Positions 24,699 through 32,735 of a stretch of 38,113 bases of DNA are shown here, piece by piece. The notes beneath the pieces are model-generated. The model made no database searches and had not been told where the DNA came from. It worked only from the letters and a program-made list of their open reading frames with translations. The position numbers and the translations under genes were made by a program. The stretch covers positions 1 through 38,113 of the forward strand of contig WAOQ01000004.1 in assembly GCA_015521205.1 (NCBI GenBank). The letters are read 5' to 3'. Position 1 is the first letter of the stretch. The number at the start of each line of letters is the position of its first letter. Origin of the DNA: Desulfurococcales archaeon (lineage in GTDB: Archaea > Thermoproteota > Thermoprotei_A > Sulfolobales > Acidilobaceae).

Positions 24699-24742
24699 CG
24701 CCCGTGATTAGTTCCTTTACCCTACCAAACGAAACCGTCGTT

Positions 24743-24755
24743 ATGGTATCACCAT
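24743..24755. promoter_or_regulatory. Second dyad upstream of whiP
   Basis: ATGGT-ATC-ACCAT is a 13-bp dyad about 50 bases before the whiP start. Its core GGTATCAC also occurs downstream of the other copy of the 18-bp palindrome (GTGATACC at 28077-28084), so the two elements may belong together as a binding region. Confidence 0.35.
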
Positions 24756-24805
24756 GCCGTACCGACAAAAGATTAGAATAGACAAAATATCCTTAGGGGT
24801 AGATA

Positions 24806-25576
24806 GTGAGAGAAACCGATCCTTTAATCTCACTTATAACAGAGGAGCTAAAGAAGAAAAGCAAAGAACACCGGGGTGGCCCCCGGAGCAAGGTAGTGGA
24901 GGCAGCATTAGTCCTTCTCCTAGCCCGTCCGATGAAAGCAGCAGAGATAGCATCTAACCTAGGCCTAGAGACAAAGTATGTTTCCAGCTACCTCTCCTAT
25001 TGGAAGACACGAGGCCTACTCGAATATAGTTCAGGTCTATGGTATCTAACCCCTAAAGGAGAGGAGTTAGCAAAAGAAATCGTTGAGAGAGCCCTTGCAA
25101 GCAGGGTTAACGAGTACATCGCCATAGCAAAGCAGCTGATCGGTGAGAAAGTCGTTAGCCAGACAAGAAAAGACAAGAGAATGCCTAAGAAAGACTTGGA
25201 TACCGATAAACTTTTGTCATTCATTGTCAACGAAACAAATAAAGAACACAATAAACAACAAAATAAGAGATCACGAAAACCCAGCCATGGAAAATGTCTA
25301 AAACAAATCATAGACGACTTCCGCGATCTTCTGTCTGAGGAGGAAATAGAAATCCTAGAAACACTTCTCTTCCACTACGCAAAATGGGGATCCACGTACA
25401 TGTACGTCGACCAAATACAGGAACTACTCCAAGCTGACAGCCACTATCTCATGAAACTCTTGAGAAAACTACAATCCAAAAATGTCATCTATCTTTACAC
25501 AGATCCAAAACTGGGGATCAGGGTCGGACTCTCAAGGAAGATGAAAGACCTCATAGCAGACGTTTGCGAGGATTGA
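24806..25576 (+). CDS. whiP: WhiP-like winged-helix replication initiator (candidate)
   Basis: A 256-residue protein with an N-terminal MarR-type winged helix (about 25-85: AALVLLLARPMKAAEIASNLGLETKYVSSYLSYWKTRGLLEY) and a second winged helix at the C-terminus (about 175-250). A basic, Lys/Asn-rich linker joins them. That is the layout of WhiP, a crenarchaeal protein distantly related to Cdt1 that is encoded beside one replication origin (oriC3) in Sulfolobus. GTG at 24806 follows GGGG. The gene is flanked by dyads upstream and an AT-rich gap downstream. A plain transcription regulator is the alternative; I rely on recalled family features. Confidence 0.6.
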   Translation: MRETDPLISLITEELKKKSKEHRGGPRSKVVEAALVLLLARPMKAAEIASNLGLETKYVSSYLSYWKTRGLLEYSSGLWYLTPKGEELAKEIVERALASRVNEYIAIAKQLIGEKVVSQTRKDKRMPKKDLDTDKLLSFIVNETNKEHNKQQNKRSRKPSHGKCLKQIIDDFRDLLSEEEIEILETLLFHYAKWGSTYMYVDQIQELLQADSHYLMKLLRKLQSKNVIYLYTDPKLGIRVGLSRKMKDLIADVCED

Positions 25577-25780
25577 ACAGACTTTCACTATAATTTCTAC
25601 TACTGTAAATCGAAATATTACTGTAGCGAGTAATGCATTCTTTCTTATTTTCTGAACACTGTATTATTATTGGTTTGTATCAAGATCAAACATCCACAGA
25701 CAATAATACATATCGAAAGTCCCGAAAAACGATACAAAGAAGAAGCATCTTTGGTAGTAGATTGTTACGATAGGAGCTGA
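25577..25780. other. AT-rich intergenic region after whiP, possible origin element
   Basis: About 200 AT-rich bases lie between the convergent whiP and DUF4443-like genes. Small repeats are visible: TACTGTA twice near 25601-25626, a short dyad ATTACT-GTAGCG-AGTAAT around 25616-25633, and an inverted TACAGTGATGC close to the right end. No classical ORB element (GTTTCCANTGGAAAC-type with a G tract) is present. Convergent genes need no promoter here, so the repeats are unexplained. The origin idea rests only on the neighbour being WhiP-like. Confidence 0.2.
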
Positions 25781-26395
25781 TTACCTACAGTGATGCTTGA
25801 GAATCAAACGAGGTATGGCTGATAGACAGCTTATGAAACATTCTTCAGGGCAGAAGAATGTAAGGCTCCTCATAGCTTGTTCGCCGGGGCAGGCATACTT
25901 CCTTATACTGTTTGTATATTCGTCTTGTATGCCGGGGAATATCGGTTTGCCGTTTAGACAGCCGCCTATTACGACGGAGCGGCATCCCTCTTCAACAAAG
26001 TAGTCTCTGAGCAGGTAGACTTCAACTAGATCTGTCGGAGGTGTTGCGTCCTTGACGGTTATAACGTACTCTTTGTCGAAGAAGTATTCGCTTTGTTGGA
26101 TTTTTATGTTCTGTTCGATTTTTTGGAGGATCTCTTTGCCTTGTGGAGTTATTATTGTTCCATAGGATTTGGAAACGTTGACTAGTCCTTCGTTTTTGAG
26201 GTGTTTTATTAGAGTCTTTACAGATCCTTCTCCCAAGCCTAAGCGTTCTCGTAGCAGTTCTCGGCTGTGTGGTGCTTGATCTAGGTATTTGAGCGATAGT
26301 ATCACGTGCCCAAGGGTGAATGCTGGGGGTTGTGGTGCTTGTGCTGTTGCCCTAACCTTTTCCAGAGCCTCGCAGAGTGTATCTAGGACTGGCAT
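25781..26395 (-). CDS. Winged-helix regulator with DUF4443-like domain
   Basis: A 204-residue protein. Residues about 25-90 form a winged helix ('SRELLRERLGLGEGSVKTLIKHLKNEGLVNVSKSYGTIITPQGKE'). The rest is a ligand-type domain with 'RSVVIGGCLNGKPIFPGIQDEYTNSIRKYACPGEQA' and several cysteines (CLNG, ACPG, FCPEEC, SCL, HHC). The build fits archaeal DUF4443 proteins, as far as I recall. The ATG at 26395 has GGGG seven bases upstream and overlaps the end of the preceding gene by 44 bases in another frame, so the two are tightly coupled. The extra cysteines could bind a metal or sense redox. Confidence 0.7.
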   Translation of the reverse strand: MPVLDTLCEALEKVRATAQAPQPPAFTLGHVILSLKYLDQAPHSRELLRERLGLGEGSVKTLIKHLKNEGLVNVSKSYGTIITPQGKEILQKIEQNIKIQQSEYFFDKEYVITVKDATPPTDLVEVYLLRDYFVEEGCRSVVIGGCLNGKPIFPGIQDEYTNSIRKYACPGEQAMRSLTFFCPEECFISCLSAIPRLILKHHCR

Positions 26396-26639
26396 CCCAA
26401 GCCCCTTCGTCTGGTTCTATATTTTTTTCTCGTAAAAGGATCACGATGTCCTGTGGTGTGATCTCGTCGGATTTAAGGATTGTACGTTCAAGACCTTTCC
26501 AGTCGTTCCTACCTGGTTTGACTCCAAACTCTTCGTATAGCCATTCTTGGATCTCGGCTGGTGTGAAATTATTCTTTATGTATTCTAAGAGTGCTGTTTT
26601 TATTGCTCTGAGCTTCATCCGCCTGGCGTATGGTTGCAT
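26352..26639 (-). CDS. Small helical protein of unknown function
   Basis: About 95 residues from ATG 26639 (GGTG nine bases upstream; GTG at 26651 would add four). It is predicted mostly helical, with a basic start (MQPYARRMKLRAIKTALLEYIKN) and an acidic, aromatic middle (IQEWLYEEFGVKPGRNDWKGLERTI). I do not recognise the family. Its 3' end overlaps the DUF4443-like regulator by 44 bases, longer than the usual 1-14-base overlaps here, which speaks for co-translation. It is divergent from argF, so it and the regulator may answer to the same signals. Confidence 0.6.
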   Translation of the reverse strand: MQPYARRMKLRAIKTALLEYIKNNFTPAEIQEWLYEEFGVKPGRNDWKGLERTILKSDEITPQDIVILLREKNIEPDEGAWDASPRYTLRGSGKG

Positions 26640-26720
26640 TTTACCTGACACCTCTTAACCGTGTGTTGCGTGTTAAGCGTTATAATCCTGTAGTTGTGCG
26701 TGTATTGTTGTGACGGGACG

Positions 26721-26740
26721 CTTGGATGTAGGCATCCTAG
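26721..26740. promoter_or_regulatory. Dyad upstream of argF
   Basis: CTTGGATG (26721-26728) and CATCCTAG (26733-26740) are inverted with one mismatch and a four-base centre. It lies just 5' of the ornithine carbamoyltransferase Shine-Dalgarno, where a bound repressor could act. Short dyads arise by chance, so this is weak. Confidence 0.25.
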
Positions 26741-26770
26741 ATGTTTTACCGATTTAGGGGGTGGTCCTTG

Positions 26771-27712
26771 TTGTCGATATATGATCTGAAGGGTAGGGAT
26801 ATGCTGTGTTTGTGTAATTTTTCTGCTGAGGAGCTCTGGCACTTTATCAGGCATGCATTGGAGCTTAAGCGTCGGTACTATGCTGGAGAGCGTGTTATAC
26901 CGGTATTGGCGGGGGCATCCGTGGCGTTGATCTTCCAAAAACCTAGTACTAGGACGAGGGTTAGCCTGGAAGTGGCTATCAACCAGCTTGGAGGCCATCC
27001 CATGTATCTAGGATGGCGAGACTTGCAGCTGGGTCGTGGCGAGACGATACATGATACTGCTAAGGTTTTGTCTAGGTATGTAGATGGTATTGTTGCTAGA
27101 GTTTTTGACCATGGTGATCTGGAGGAATTGGCTGAGCATTCGGATGTTCCTGTGATTAACGCATTAAGCGACTTTACTCACCCGACACAGGCATTGGCTG
27201 ATATGATTACGATCTATGAGAAGTTTGGCCGGCTTCGTGGGCTAACGATGGCTTTTGTGGGTGACGGGAGGGATAATGTTTTGAATAGTTTGCTGTTTGC
27301 GTCCGCCATTTTGGGGGTTAACATGCGCGTAGCTTCTCCGAGAGAGTTACAGCCTGAGAAGAGTGTTATGGATCGTGTTGAGGAATTGGCTTTGGAGAGC
27401 GGGGCCGAGATAACGGTGATGGAGGATCCCGTGGAGGCCGTTAAGGGGGTGGACGTGGTCTATACTGATGTATGGGTGAGTATGGGCCAGGAAGACGTTG
27501 CTGAGAAGAAGATGGAGCTTCTAAGGCCCTACCAGGTCAACAGGGAGTTAATGTCATATGCCAAGGAGACTGCGATTTTTATGCATTGTTTGCCAGCTAA
27601 GCGTGGTGAAGAAGTGACTGATGATGTAATTGATGGCACCCAGAGCACTGTCTGGGATCAGGCAGAAAATAGGCTTCACGCGAATAAGGCTATACTTTCA
27701 CTGTTGCTTTGA
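26771..27712 (+). CDS. argF: Ornithine carbamoyltransferase
   Basis: Makes citrulline from ornithine and carbamoyl phosphate in arginine synthesis or the arginine deiminase route. It carries the carbamoyl-phosphate motif [15 protein letters not shown], the ornithine-side DVWVSMG and the catalytic HCLPAKRG loop. The TTG at 26771 (about 313 residues, the family length) is preferred because AGGGGGTGG at 26756-26764 is just before it; an ATG at 26741 would place that site inside the gene. Its 3' end overlaps the convergent thioredoxin-fold gene by 37 bases. Other arginine genes are not nearby. Confidence 0.95.
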   Translation: MSIYDLKGRDMLCLCNFSAEELWHFIRHALELKRRYYAGERVIPVLAGASVALIFQKPSTRTRVSLEVAINQLGGHPMYLGWRDLQLGRGETIHDTAKVLSRYVDGIVARVFDHGDLEELAEHSDVPVINALSDFTHPTQALADMITIYEKFGRLRGLTMAFVGDGRDNVLNSLLFASAILGVNMRVASPRELQPEKSVMDRVEELALESGAEITVMEDPVEAVKGVDVVYTDVWVSMGQEDVAEKKMELLRPYQVNRELMSYAKETAIFMHCLPAKRGEEVTDDVIDGTQSTVWDQAENRLHANKAILSLLL

Positions 27713-28020
27713 GGTATTGGTGTGAGTGGGAAGCCTGCAGGCCCAAGTATAGTTTTCTCTTTTAGTTGGTTGAATACTGCTTCCTCGAGTTCATCAAAGC
27801 CGGGTATTCGTCCCTCAACAATTTTTTCTCCATTTATAGTGACCGTTGGGAGCCCGTCTTCCATTTCCGGGACTTCTATGATGGTCAGCTCTATTGATAG
27901 TTTATAGGTTTCATAGATCATTTTTGTGAAGTCTCTTATAGCGTGTTCTGCTATCGCACTTTCAGTGTTGAGCCCTTTGTAGAGTATAATATGTACCTCG
28001 GTGGTGAAGGGTTTTGACAC
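27676..28020 (-). CDS. Thioredoxin-fold protein without a CxxC active site
   Basis: A 114-residue protein with the beta-alpha-beta start ([32 protein letters not shown]) and '[22 protein letters not shown]' expected around the cis-proline of a glutaredoxin/thioredoxin fold. There is no CxxC and no cysteine at all, so it cannot be a dithiol oxidoreductase. A structural or binding role is more likely. The 18-bp palindrome copy 2 lies 90 bases before the start. The 3' end overlaps argF by 37 bases on the other strand. Confidence 0.65.
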   Translation of the reverse strand: MSKPFTTEVHIILYKGLNTESAIAEHAIRDFTKMIYETYKLSIELTIIEVPEMEDGLPTVTINGEKIVEGRIPGFDELEEAVFNQLKEKTILGPAGFPLTPIPQSNSESIALFA

Positions 28021-28109
28021 TCTTTCTCACCGTGTTGGTGTTTTAGTGTTTTGGAGGTGTTTAGGATACTGGTGGAGTGATACCGGGTTCTAGTGTGTCG
28101 GTATGTAGA

Positions 28110-28127
28110 TTTAACCCCCCGGTTAAA
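28110..28127 (-). repeat. 18-bp near-palindrome, copy 2 (inverted)
   Basis: Reverse complement of the 24681-24698 element: TTTAACC-CCCC-GGTTAAA on the plus strand. It contains the stop codon of the Sua5/TsaC gene (28123-28125). It stands 90 bases before the start of the minus-strand thioredoxin-fold gene, a position comparable to copy 1 before whiP. Confidence 0.7.
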
Positions 28128-28734
28128 CTTTGATTGCACCCTGACGTAGTACTCGCAGTTTTTTGTTATCTATTATTTCCACAACTGTGGACGGGGTCTT
28201 TTCTGCGGGCCCGCAGTCTATTATTAAGAGGGGGCCCTTCCAGTTTTGTCTGATTTGTTGTTCTATTTCTTCTGGGTTTGATGGTGTGGGCAACCCTGAA
28301 ATATTGGCGGACGTGCCTATGATATATCCTTCAAGGCTTGCTGCTAGGATCCTGGGAATGGGGTGTGCTGGTAGCCTTACACCTATTTTTTCCCACTTCC
28401 TGAAGATCGGGGGCGTATTGGGGAGTTTTTTGGACACTATTGTTAGAGGTCCAGGCCAGTATTTTCTTGCTAGTTCCCAGAAAATGGGTGGTGTTTCAAC
28501 GAGTAATGTTGCTATGTGTGATTCTGATAGAAGTATAGGGGTAGGTTTCGTTTGTTGTCTACCCTTTGCTTGATATACAGCTTTTAACCCTTGAGGGGTG
28601 GTGTCACCGGTGATCCCGTATACAGTGTCTGTAGGGTATACTACTAGTCCTCCTTGTTTGAGCACGTGTAATGCCTTGGTTATTATTTCATTCTGTAGTT
28701 TGCATAGTTTTGTTTTCATGATAGCTGTTTTCAT
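28123..28734 (-). CDS. tsaC: Threonylcarbamoyl-AMP synthase (Sua5/TsaC)
   Basis: Makes L-threonylcarbamoyladenylate from threonine, bicarbonate and ATP for the t6A37 modification of tRNA. The YrdC fold is plain: GGLVVYPTDTVYGITGD at the N-terminus, KGRQQTKPTPILLS, the 'PGPLTIVSKK' segment and TPSTVVEI near the C-terminus. The 203 residues correspond to the short TsaC form, without the extra Sua5 domain. The ATG at 28734 follows GGAGGG by six bases. The KEOPS subunit Cgi121, which acts in the next step, is at 7772-8227. Confidence 0.93.
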   Translation of the reverse strand: MKTAIMKTKLCKLQNEIITKALHVLKQGGLVVYPTDTVYGITGDTTPQGLKAVYQAKGRQQTKPTPILLSESHIATLLVETPPIFWELARKYWPGPLTIVSKKLPNTPPIFRKWEKIGVRLPAHPIPRILAASLEGYIIGTSANISGLPTPSNPEEIEQQIRQNWKGPLLIIDCGPAEKTPSTVVEIIDNKKLRVLRQGAIKV

Positions 28735-28839
28735 ATGTATCCCTCCAAGTTCTTCTCGAGTTGGGGGTATCGTTAGCTATTATATGCCTAAGATGTCCTA
28801 ATTACTTGTTGATGTGCATAGTGAGGGTGTGACAGGGAG

Positions 28840-29940
28840 TTGTCGACTAGGCTAGAGGCGACGAGGCGCGAATTGATAGAAATAATAAAGGAGCTCAGAC
28901 AGTGGAAGGCCCCCGCCACCGTGTTGCTTAGCCTGTATATCCCGCCGGGACGACCGCTTAGCGATGTATTGAATATGCTTAGGCAGGAGTATTCGATAAC
29001 GGATAACATTAAGTTAAAGAAGACTAGGGATGCAGTCCAACGTGCCTTGTCCGCGGCTATAGATAGGTTATCCAAAATCCAGAAAGTGCCGCCAAACGGT
29101 CTTGTTGTCTTCTGCGGTGAGAACATGGAGACCGGCGACTTTGTATGTTACGTGTTTTCACCCCCTGAGAAGGTTCCAGTGTATTTCTATAGGACGGATA
29201 AAGAGTTCCACCTGGAATTCCTTGAGGATATGGTTGAAGAACAGGATGTTATTGGTATTGTGGTCGTCGAGCGCGACGAGGCTACTATAGGTTTACTGAA
29301 GGGTTCCAGACTGGAAGTACTCGAAGAGGTATCAGACTATATTCCAGGCAAACATAAGATGGGTGGGCAAAGCCAACGTAGATATGATCGTATTATTGAG
29401 CAGATGGTATCTAACTTCTATAAAAGGATAGGTGATCGTGTAAACAAGTATTTCCTCCCCTATTATGAGAAGGGTAAACTTAAAGGTATAATCGTGGCAG
29501 GGCCAGGATACGCTAAACGGGACTTCTTATCAGAAGGTGGCCTTGATTATAGGTTGAAGAAGCTTGTCTCTAAACAGCTGGTTGACGTGGCATATCAAGG
29601 TATCCAGGGCTTAAAAGAAGCGGTAATGAAGGCTGAGGATGTGATAGCTGCGCAGAAGTACCGTGATGTTATTAACGCTATAGAGGAATTCAAACTCCAT
29701 CTAGCTAAGGACACCGGGATGGCTATTTACGGAGAAAAGGACGTACGCCGCGCCTTGGAGTCTGGCATGTTAAAGGCTATTATAATACATGAAGATAGGG
29801 AGGATGTCGACGAACTTTCACATCTCGCAGAAATGTATGGGACAAAAGTTGTCGTTGTACCTAAAAGTGTCCCTGAATCGGAATGGATTAAAACAGCGTT
29901 CGGCGGGCTTGTGGGAATATTGAGGTTTAAACCTAGATAA
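28840..29940 (+). CDS. prf1: Peptide chain release factor aRF1
   Basis: Recognises all three stop codons and triggers peptide release. Residues about 1-130 form the codon-recognition domain. The motif usually written NIKS is NIKL here (56-59, TDNIKLKKTRDAV). The catalytic GGQ is at 175-177 in KMGGQSQRR, and the C-terminal domain follows complete, total 366 residues as expected. TTG at 28840 has GAGGGTG upstream. ABCE1, its partner in recycling, is in the same window. The Ser-to-Leu change may be a lineage variant. Confidence 0.95.
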   Translation: MSTRLEATRRELIEIIKELRQWKAPATVLLSLYIPPGRPLSDVLNMLRQEYSITDNIKLKKTRDAVQRALSAAIDRLSKIQKVPPNGLVVFCGENMETGDFVCYVFSPPEKVPVYFYRTDKEFHLEFLEDMVEEQDVIGIVVVERDEATIGLLKGSRLEVLEEVSDYIPGKHKMGGQSQRRYDRIIEQMVSNFYKRIGDRVNKYFLPYYEKGKLKGIIVAGPGYAKRDFLSEGGLDYRLKKLVSKQLVDVAYQGIQGLKEAVMKAEDVIAAQKYRDVINAIEEFKLHLAKDTGMAIYGEKDVRRALESGMLKAIIIHEDREDVDELSHLAEMYGTKVVVVPKSVPESEWIKTAFGGLVGILRFKPR

Positions 29941-29947
29941 ATACTCT

Positions 29948-30472
29948 CTAGTCGCTACTCATGATGTCTCTTATCCTATCCACGCCGCCTATTTCCTCTA
30001 TGTACTCTGCTACGCCGGGGGGTACTAGTCTGCGCCATTCTGGATTGTTTTGTGCAATGAGTCTGCGTATATGTGTGGCTCTATATTTTTCTCGATCGAA
30101 TAGTGGGGGGGTTAGTACCTTATAGCCAGCATCTTTGAATATTCTGGCGATGGTCGGGTTTCGTGTTACTATTGCTTCAATCTTTGGTACGTAGCTTAGT
30201 ACATAGTATGTGCATCCAATGTTTGTTTCTAGGGTAGGGATAGCGGAAGTAATTATCTTGTCGAGCCCTATGCCAGTGGTCTCGGCAGCTATACGTATCA
30301 TTTCTATTCTTTCTCCTGCCGTGAATGGGTTTTGGGGGGTATAGTTTTCAGAGGCCATGCCTACGAGTACTGCTATTTCATCGAAGCCTCGGGCGAGGGT
30401 CCACTTAAAGAGTTCTATATGTCCCAGATGAAGCGGTTGGAACCTACCGAAAATCATCGCACGTCGTTTCAT
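29948..30472 (-). CDS. nadM: Nicotinamide-nucleotide adenylyltransferase (archaeal)
   Basis: Joins NMN and ATP to make NAD. The archaeal NadM fold is shown by GRFQPLHLGH (ATP-binding HxGH) at the N-terminus, 'NPFTAGERIEMI', and the C-terminal YRATHIRRLI, which replaces the usual ISxTxxR loop. The ATG at 30472 gives about 174 residues, the family length, and has GGGGGAG ten bases before it. An ATG 11 codons upstream (30505) would put that site inside the gene. It is divergent from the ATP-NAD kinase gene, so NAD and NADP synthesis share a promoter region (30473-30604). Confidence 0.95.
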   Translation of the reverse strand: MKRRAMIFGRFQPLHLGHIELFKWTLARGFDEIAVLVGMASENYTPQNPFTAGERIEMIRIAAETTGIGLDKIITSAIPTLETNIGCTYYVLSYVPKIEAIVTRNPTIARIFKDAGYKVLTPPLFDREKYRATHIRRLIAQNNPEWRRLVPPGVAEYIEEIGGVDRIRDIMSSD

Positions 30473-30604
30473 AATTCGGTACTCCCCCGTAAGCCTAAGT
30501 TGCATTAGACGATGACGCCCGCTATTGTCTCAATGTTTGTTGTGGGAAATAATTAACTATCCCCTAAAGGCGGGATACTAGTACCTGACCAATAGCTTGG
30601 AGGG

Positions 30605-31711
30605 ATGGGCCGGAGAATGTTTAGACTGGGCTTCATAGTCAATCCAATAGCTGGTATAGGGGGGCCCGCCGGCTTCCCCGGGAGCGATGGCATCGTGGAG
30701 AAAGCTATTATTAGAGGCGGGTATCCGTTATCCCCTAGAGCTGCTTATACCTTTGTTTCAAGATTCTCAGAACTATTGGAACAGCCGGGTACAGTGGAAA
30801 TTATTGCGGCTCCGTCATTTATGGGTTGCTCTTATACAAGACTATTGTCTAGGAACAGTGTGAGCACAATATGTTTGAACGAAGAAATAGTATTTCCAAC
30901 AAATAGGAGTCATACACTTCGTTACACAAGAGTCCTCTCTAGACATATAGATCTATTGGTTTTCGTCGGCGGCGATGGTACCGCACGCGATGTATTAGAA
31001 GCCTTGGAGGGAGCCCCGCTCCCGGTGCTCGGGGTACCTGCAGGCGTAAAAATACACAGCGGCGTGTTTGCGTCGACCCCCGAAAATGCCGCTTTGGTGG
31101 CTTACTATTTCATAAATGGAAGGACAGTTCTTCGTAAGAGACCGGTTTTAGAATATTTGGCTGGGAAACGTTACCATTACGGAGATCTCTATGTACCTTA
31201 TGTGGAAAATCTTATCCAACCTTCCAAGTCGCCAGGATGCCTTGAAGGCATAGAGGGTATTGCAGAATACATACGTGAAATGATGGAGGAGGAACTGGAT
31301 AGAGTCTATTTGTTCAGTTCCGGCCCGACCATATATCGTATAATGAAGTATCTAGGTTTAAATGGTAGCATGTTTGGCGTGGATGCTGTTTTTCAGGGTA
31401 AGGTAATTGGTAAGCAGTTATCTGAAAGGGATATTTTGAGGATCATAAGAGATCATGGAAAACCACGCTTGGTCGTGACGCCTATAGGTGGGCAGGGGTT
31501 TGTACTGGGTAGAGGTGCTCGAGCGTTCTCATCGAGGGTTCTGGAATATCTCGATAAGGAGGATTTGATAATAGTGGCCCCTGAATGTAAGATGTTACAA
31601 CTAAGGGTTTTACATGTAGATACCGGAGATCCCATATTAAACGCACGTTTTCACGGTTACGTGCGTGTAATAACTGGGTATCGCGAAGAGACGGTGAGGA
31701 AAATTGTTTAG
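30605..31711 (+). CDS. ATP-NAD kinase (AcoX-type archaeal family)
   Basis: Phosphorylates NAD to NADP. The NAD-kinase signature GGDGT is at residues 122-126 (FVGGDGTARDVL), preceded by IVNPIAGIGGPAGFPGSDG. The 368 residues and N-terminal block belong to the ATP-NAD/AcoX kinase group rather than the short NadK form. A GGAGGG touches the ATG at 30605, so an ATG at 30617 (12 bases further, MFRLGFIVNP) is an equally likely start. The 3' end overlaps the M50 protease gene by eight bases. It is divergent from nadM, which makes its substrate. Confidence 0.87.
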   Translation: MGRRMFRLGFIVNPIAGIGGPAGFPGSDGIVEKAIIRGGYPLSPRAAYTFVSRFSELLEQPGTVEIIAAPSFMGCSYTRLLSRNSVSTICLNEEIVFPTNRSHTLRYTRVLSRHIDLLVFVGGDGTARDVLEALEGAPLPVLGVPAGVKIHSGVFASTPENAALVAYYFINGRTVLRKRPVLEYLAGKRYHYGDLYVPYVENLIQPSKSPGCLEGIEGIAEYIREMMEEELDRVYLFSSGPTIYRIMKYLGLNGSMFGVDAVFQGKVIGKQLSERDILRIIRDHGKPRLVVTPIGGQGFVLGRGARAFSSRVLEYLDKEDLIIVAPECKMLQLRVLHVDTGDPILNARFHGYVRVITGYREETVRKIV

Positions 31712-32264
31712 ATCGCATCGGATAGTGGGTGAGCCGGCTTCATGGGTCTTTGGCACCATATCTATAGTATTCGCGTTCATAGGATCTGGCTATAGAAGGT
31801 ATCTTGGACCCGAGTATCTCGCGGCGATTATAACCAGTGTTGTAATTGGTTTGTTGGTCCATGAATACATGCATCGTCTACAAGGTAGAAAATATGGTTG
31901 TCATTCAGAATATGTAGTAACTCTTTGGGGAGTACTTGTCACCATATTGTCGGGGTTTTTGCCATTCCTTATTCTGATACCTGGGTATACATCCATTAGA
32001 TGCTATTTAGGTTTGGGTAAGGAGAAAAACGGTGTTATAGCTGCTGTGGGCCCGATATCGAACTTGTTCCTGGCATATATCGTGTTAATCGTGGAATACT
32101 TTATTCATGTCTCATTTTTAGAAATTTTTGTAAAAATAAATTTGTGGTTAGCTCTTTTCAATTTGTTACCGTTTTACCCGTTGGATGGGAGTAAAATAAT
32201 GGCATGGAATACTGAGGTTTGGGGTGTTCTAGTTATACTCTCTTCTCCAGTGTTATTTCTTTGA
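31704..32264 (+). CDS. M50-family membrane metalloprotease
   Basis: A site-2-protease-like intramembrane zinc protease. The zinc motif HEYMH (53-57) sits in a hydrophobic helix, and the third ligand comes from NLLPFYPLDG (153-162). I see about five hydrophobic segments. At 186 residues it is short, with no PDZ or CBS domain, so it is a minimal core enzyme. The TTG start at 31704 lies inside the NAD kinase gene after GGTGAGGA, showing coupling. The substrate, probably a membrane-tethered regulator or a signal peptide remnant, is not evident. Confidence 0.85.
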   Translation: MFRSHRIVGEPASWVFGTISIVFAFIGSGYRRYLGPEYLAAIITSVVIGLLVHEYMHRLQGRKYGCHSEYVVTLWGVLVTILSGFLPFLILIPGYTSIRCYLGLGKEKNGVIAAVGPISNLFLAYIVLIVEYFIHVSFLEIFVKINLWLALFNLLPFYPLDGSKIMAWNTEVWGVLVILSSPVLFL

Positions 32265-32413
32265 ATAAACATATATTCATGTTGCTACCAATACGGGCGG
32301 AATCCATTAATATCCGCTGTGCACTATATAATATCAAGGCTATGCAGCCCAATGATTGATTAATATCTGGTATGTTCTGAGGGCAACCCCCGTACCGGAG
32401 GTGGCTATTCTCC

Positions 32414-32677
32414 ATGAAAGAAACGACTCGGATCAACATACTCGAACTCATTGTAAATGGCGGCCTTATAGAAGACCTGGTTAAATGGCTCCGCGAGGCA
32501 AAGGGCTACATAGACGATATCCCACCGCTACGTAGCCTTCCTTACGATCTGCTAATGGAATATGCGAAAACTAGGGGACTAGTAGGGCAGGATGAAATTA
32601 TGGTTCCGGAGGAAGACAAATATCTTGAATATGAGCCTCTGGAAGTTAGGCCTAGGTTACAGCCTAAACGTAGTTAA
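32414..32677 (+). CDS. Small acidic protein, unknown
   Basis: An 87-residue protein from ATG 32414 with a strong GGAGGTG ten bases upstream, so translation is credible. It is helical in the first half (NILELIVNGGLIEDLVKWLREA) and acidic and Pro-rich in the second, with a basic tail. No known domain is recognised. Its leader (32265-32413) contains a TATA-like CTATATAA near 32318 and small dyads. Confidence 0.6.
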   Translation: MKETTRINILELIVNGGLIEDLVKWLREAKGYIDDIPPLRSLPYDLLMEYAKTRGLVGQDEIMVPEEDKYLEYEPLEVRPRLQPKRS

Positions 32678-32735
32678 TGTTTTGGTGAATATAAAAAGAA
32701 ATATTTTTGTTTACCTAATAGATACTATTTTTGTC

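Noticed and set aside
24631-25780. Search for classical ORB elements to prove an origin
   Set aside because: No GTTTCCANTGGAAAC-type box with a G tract is present; the origin idea is kept only as a weak inference.
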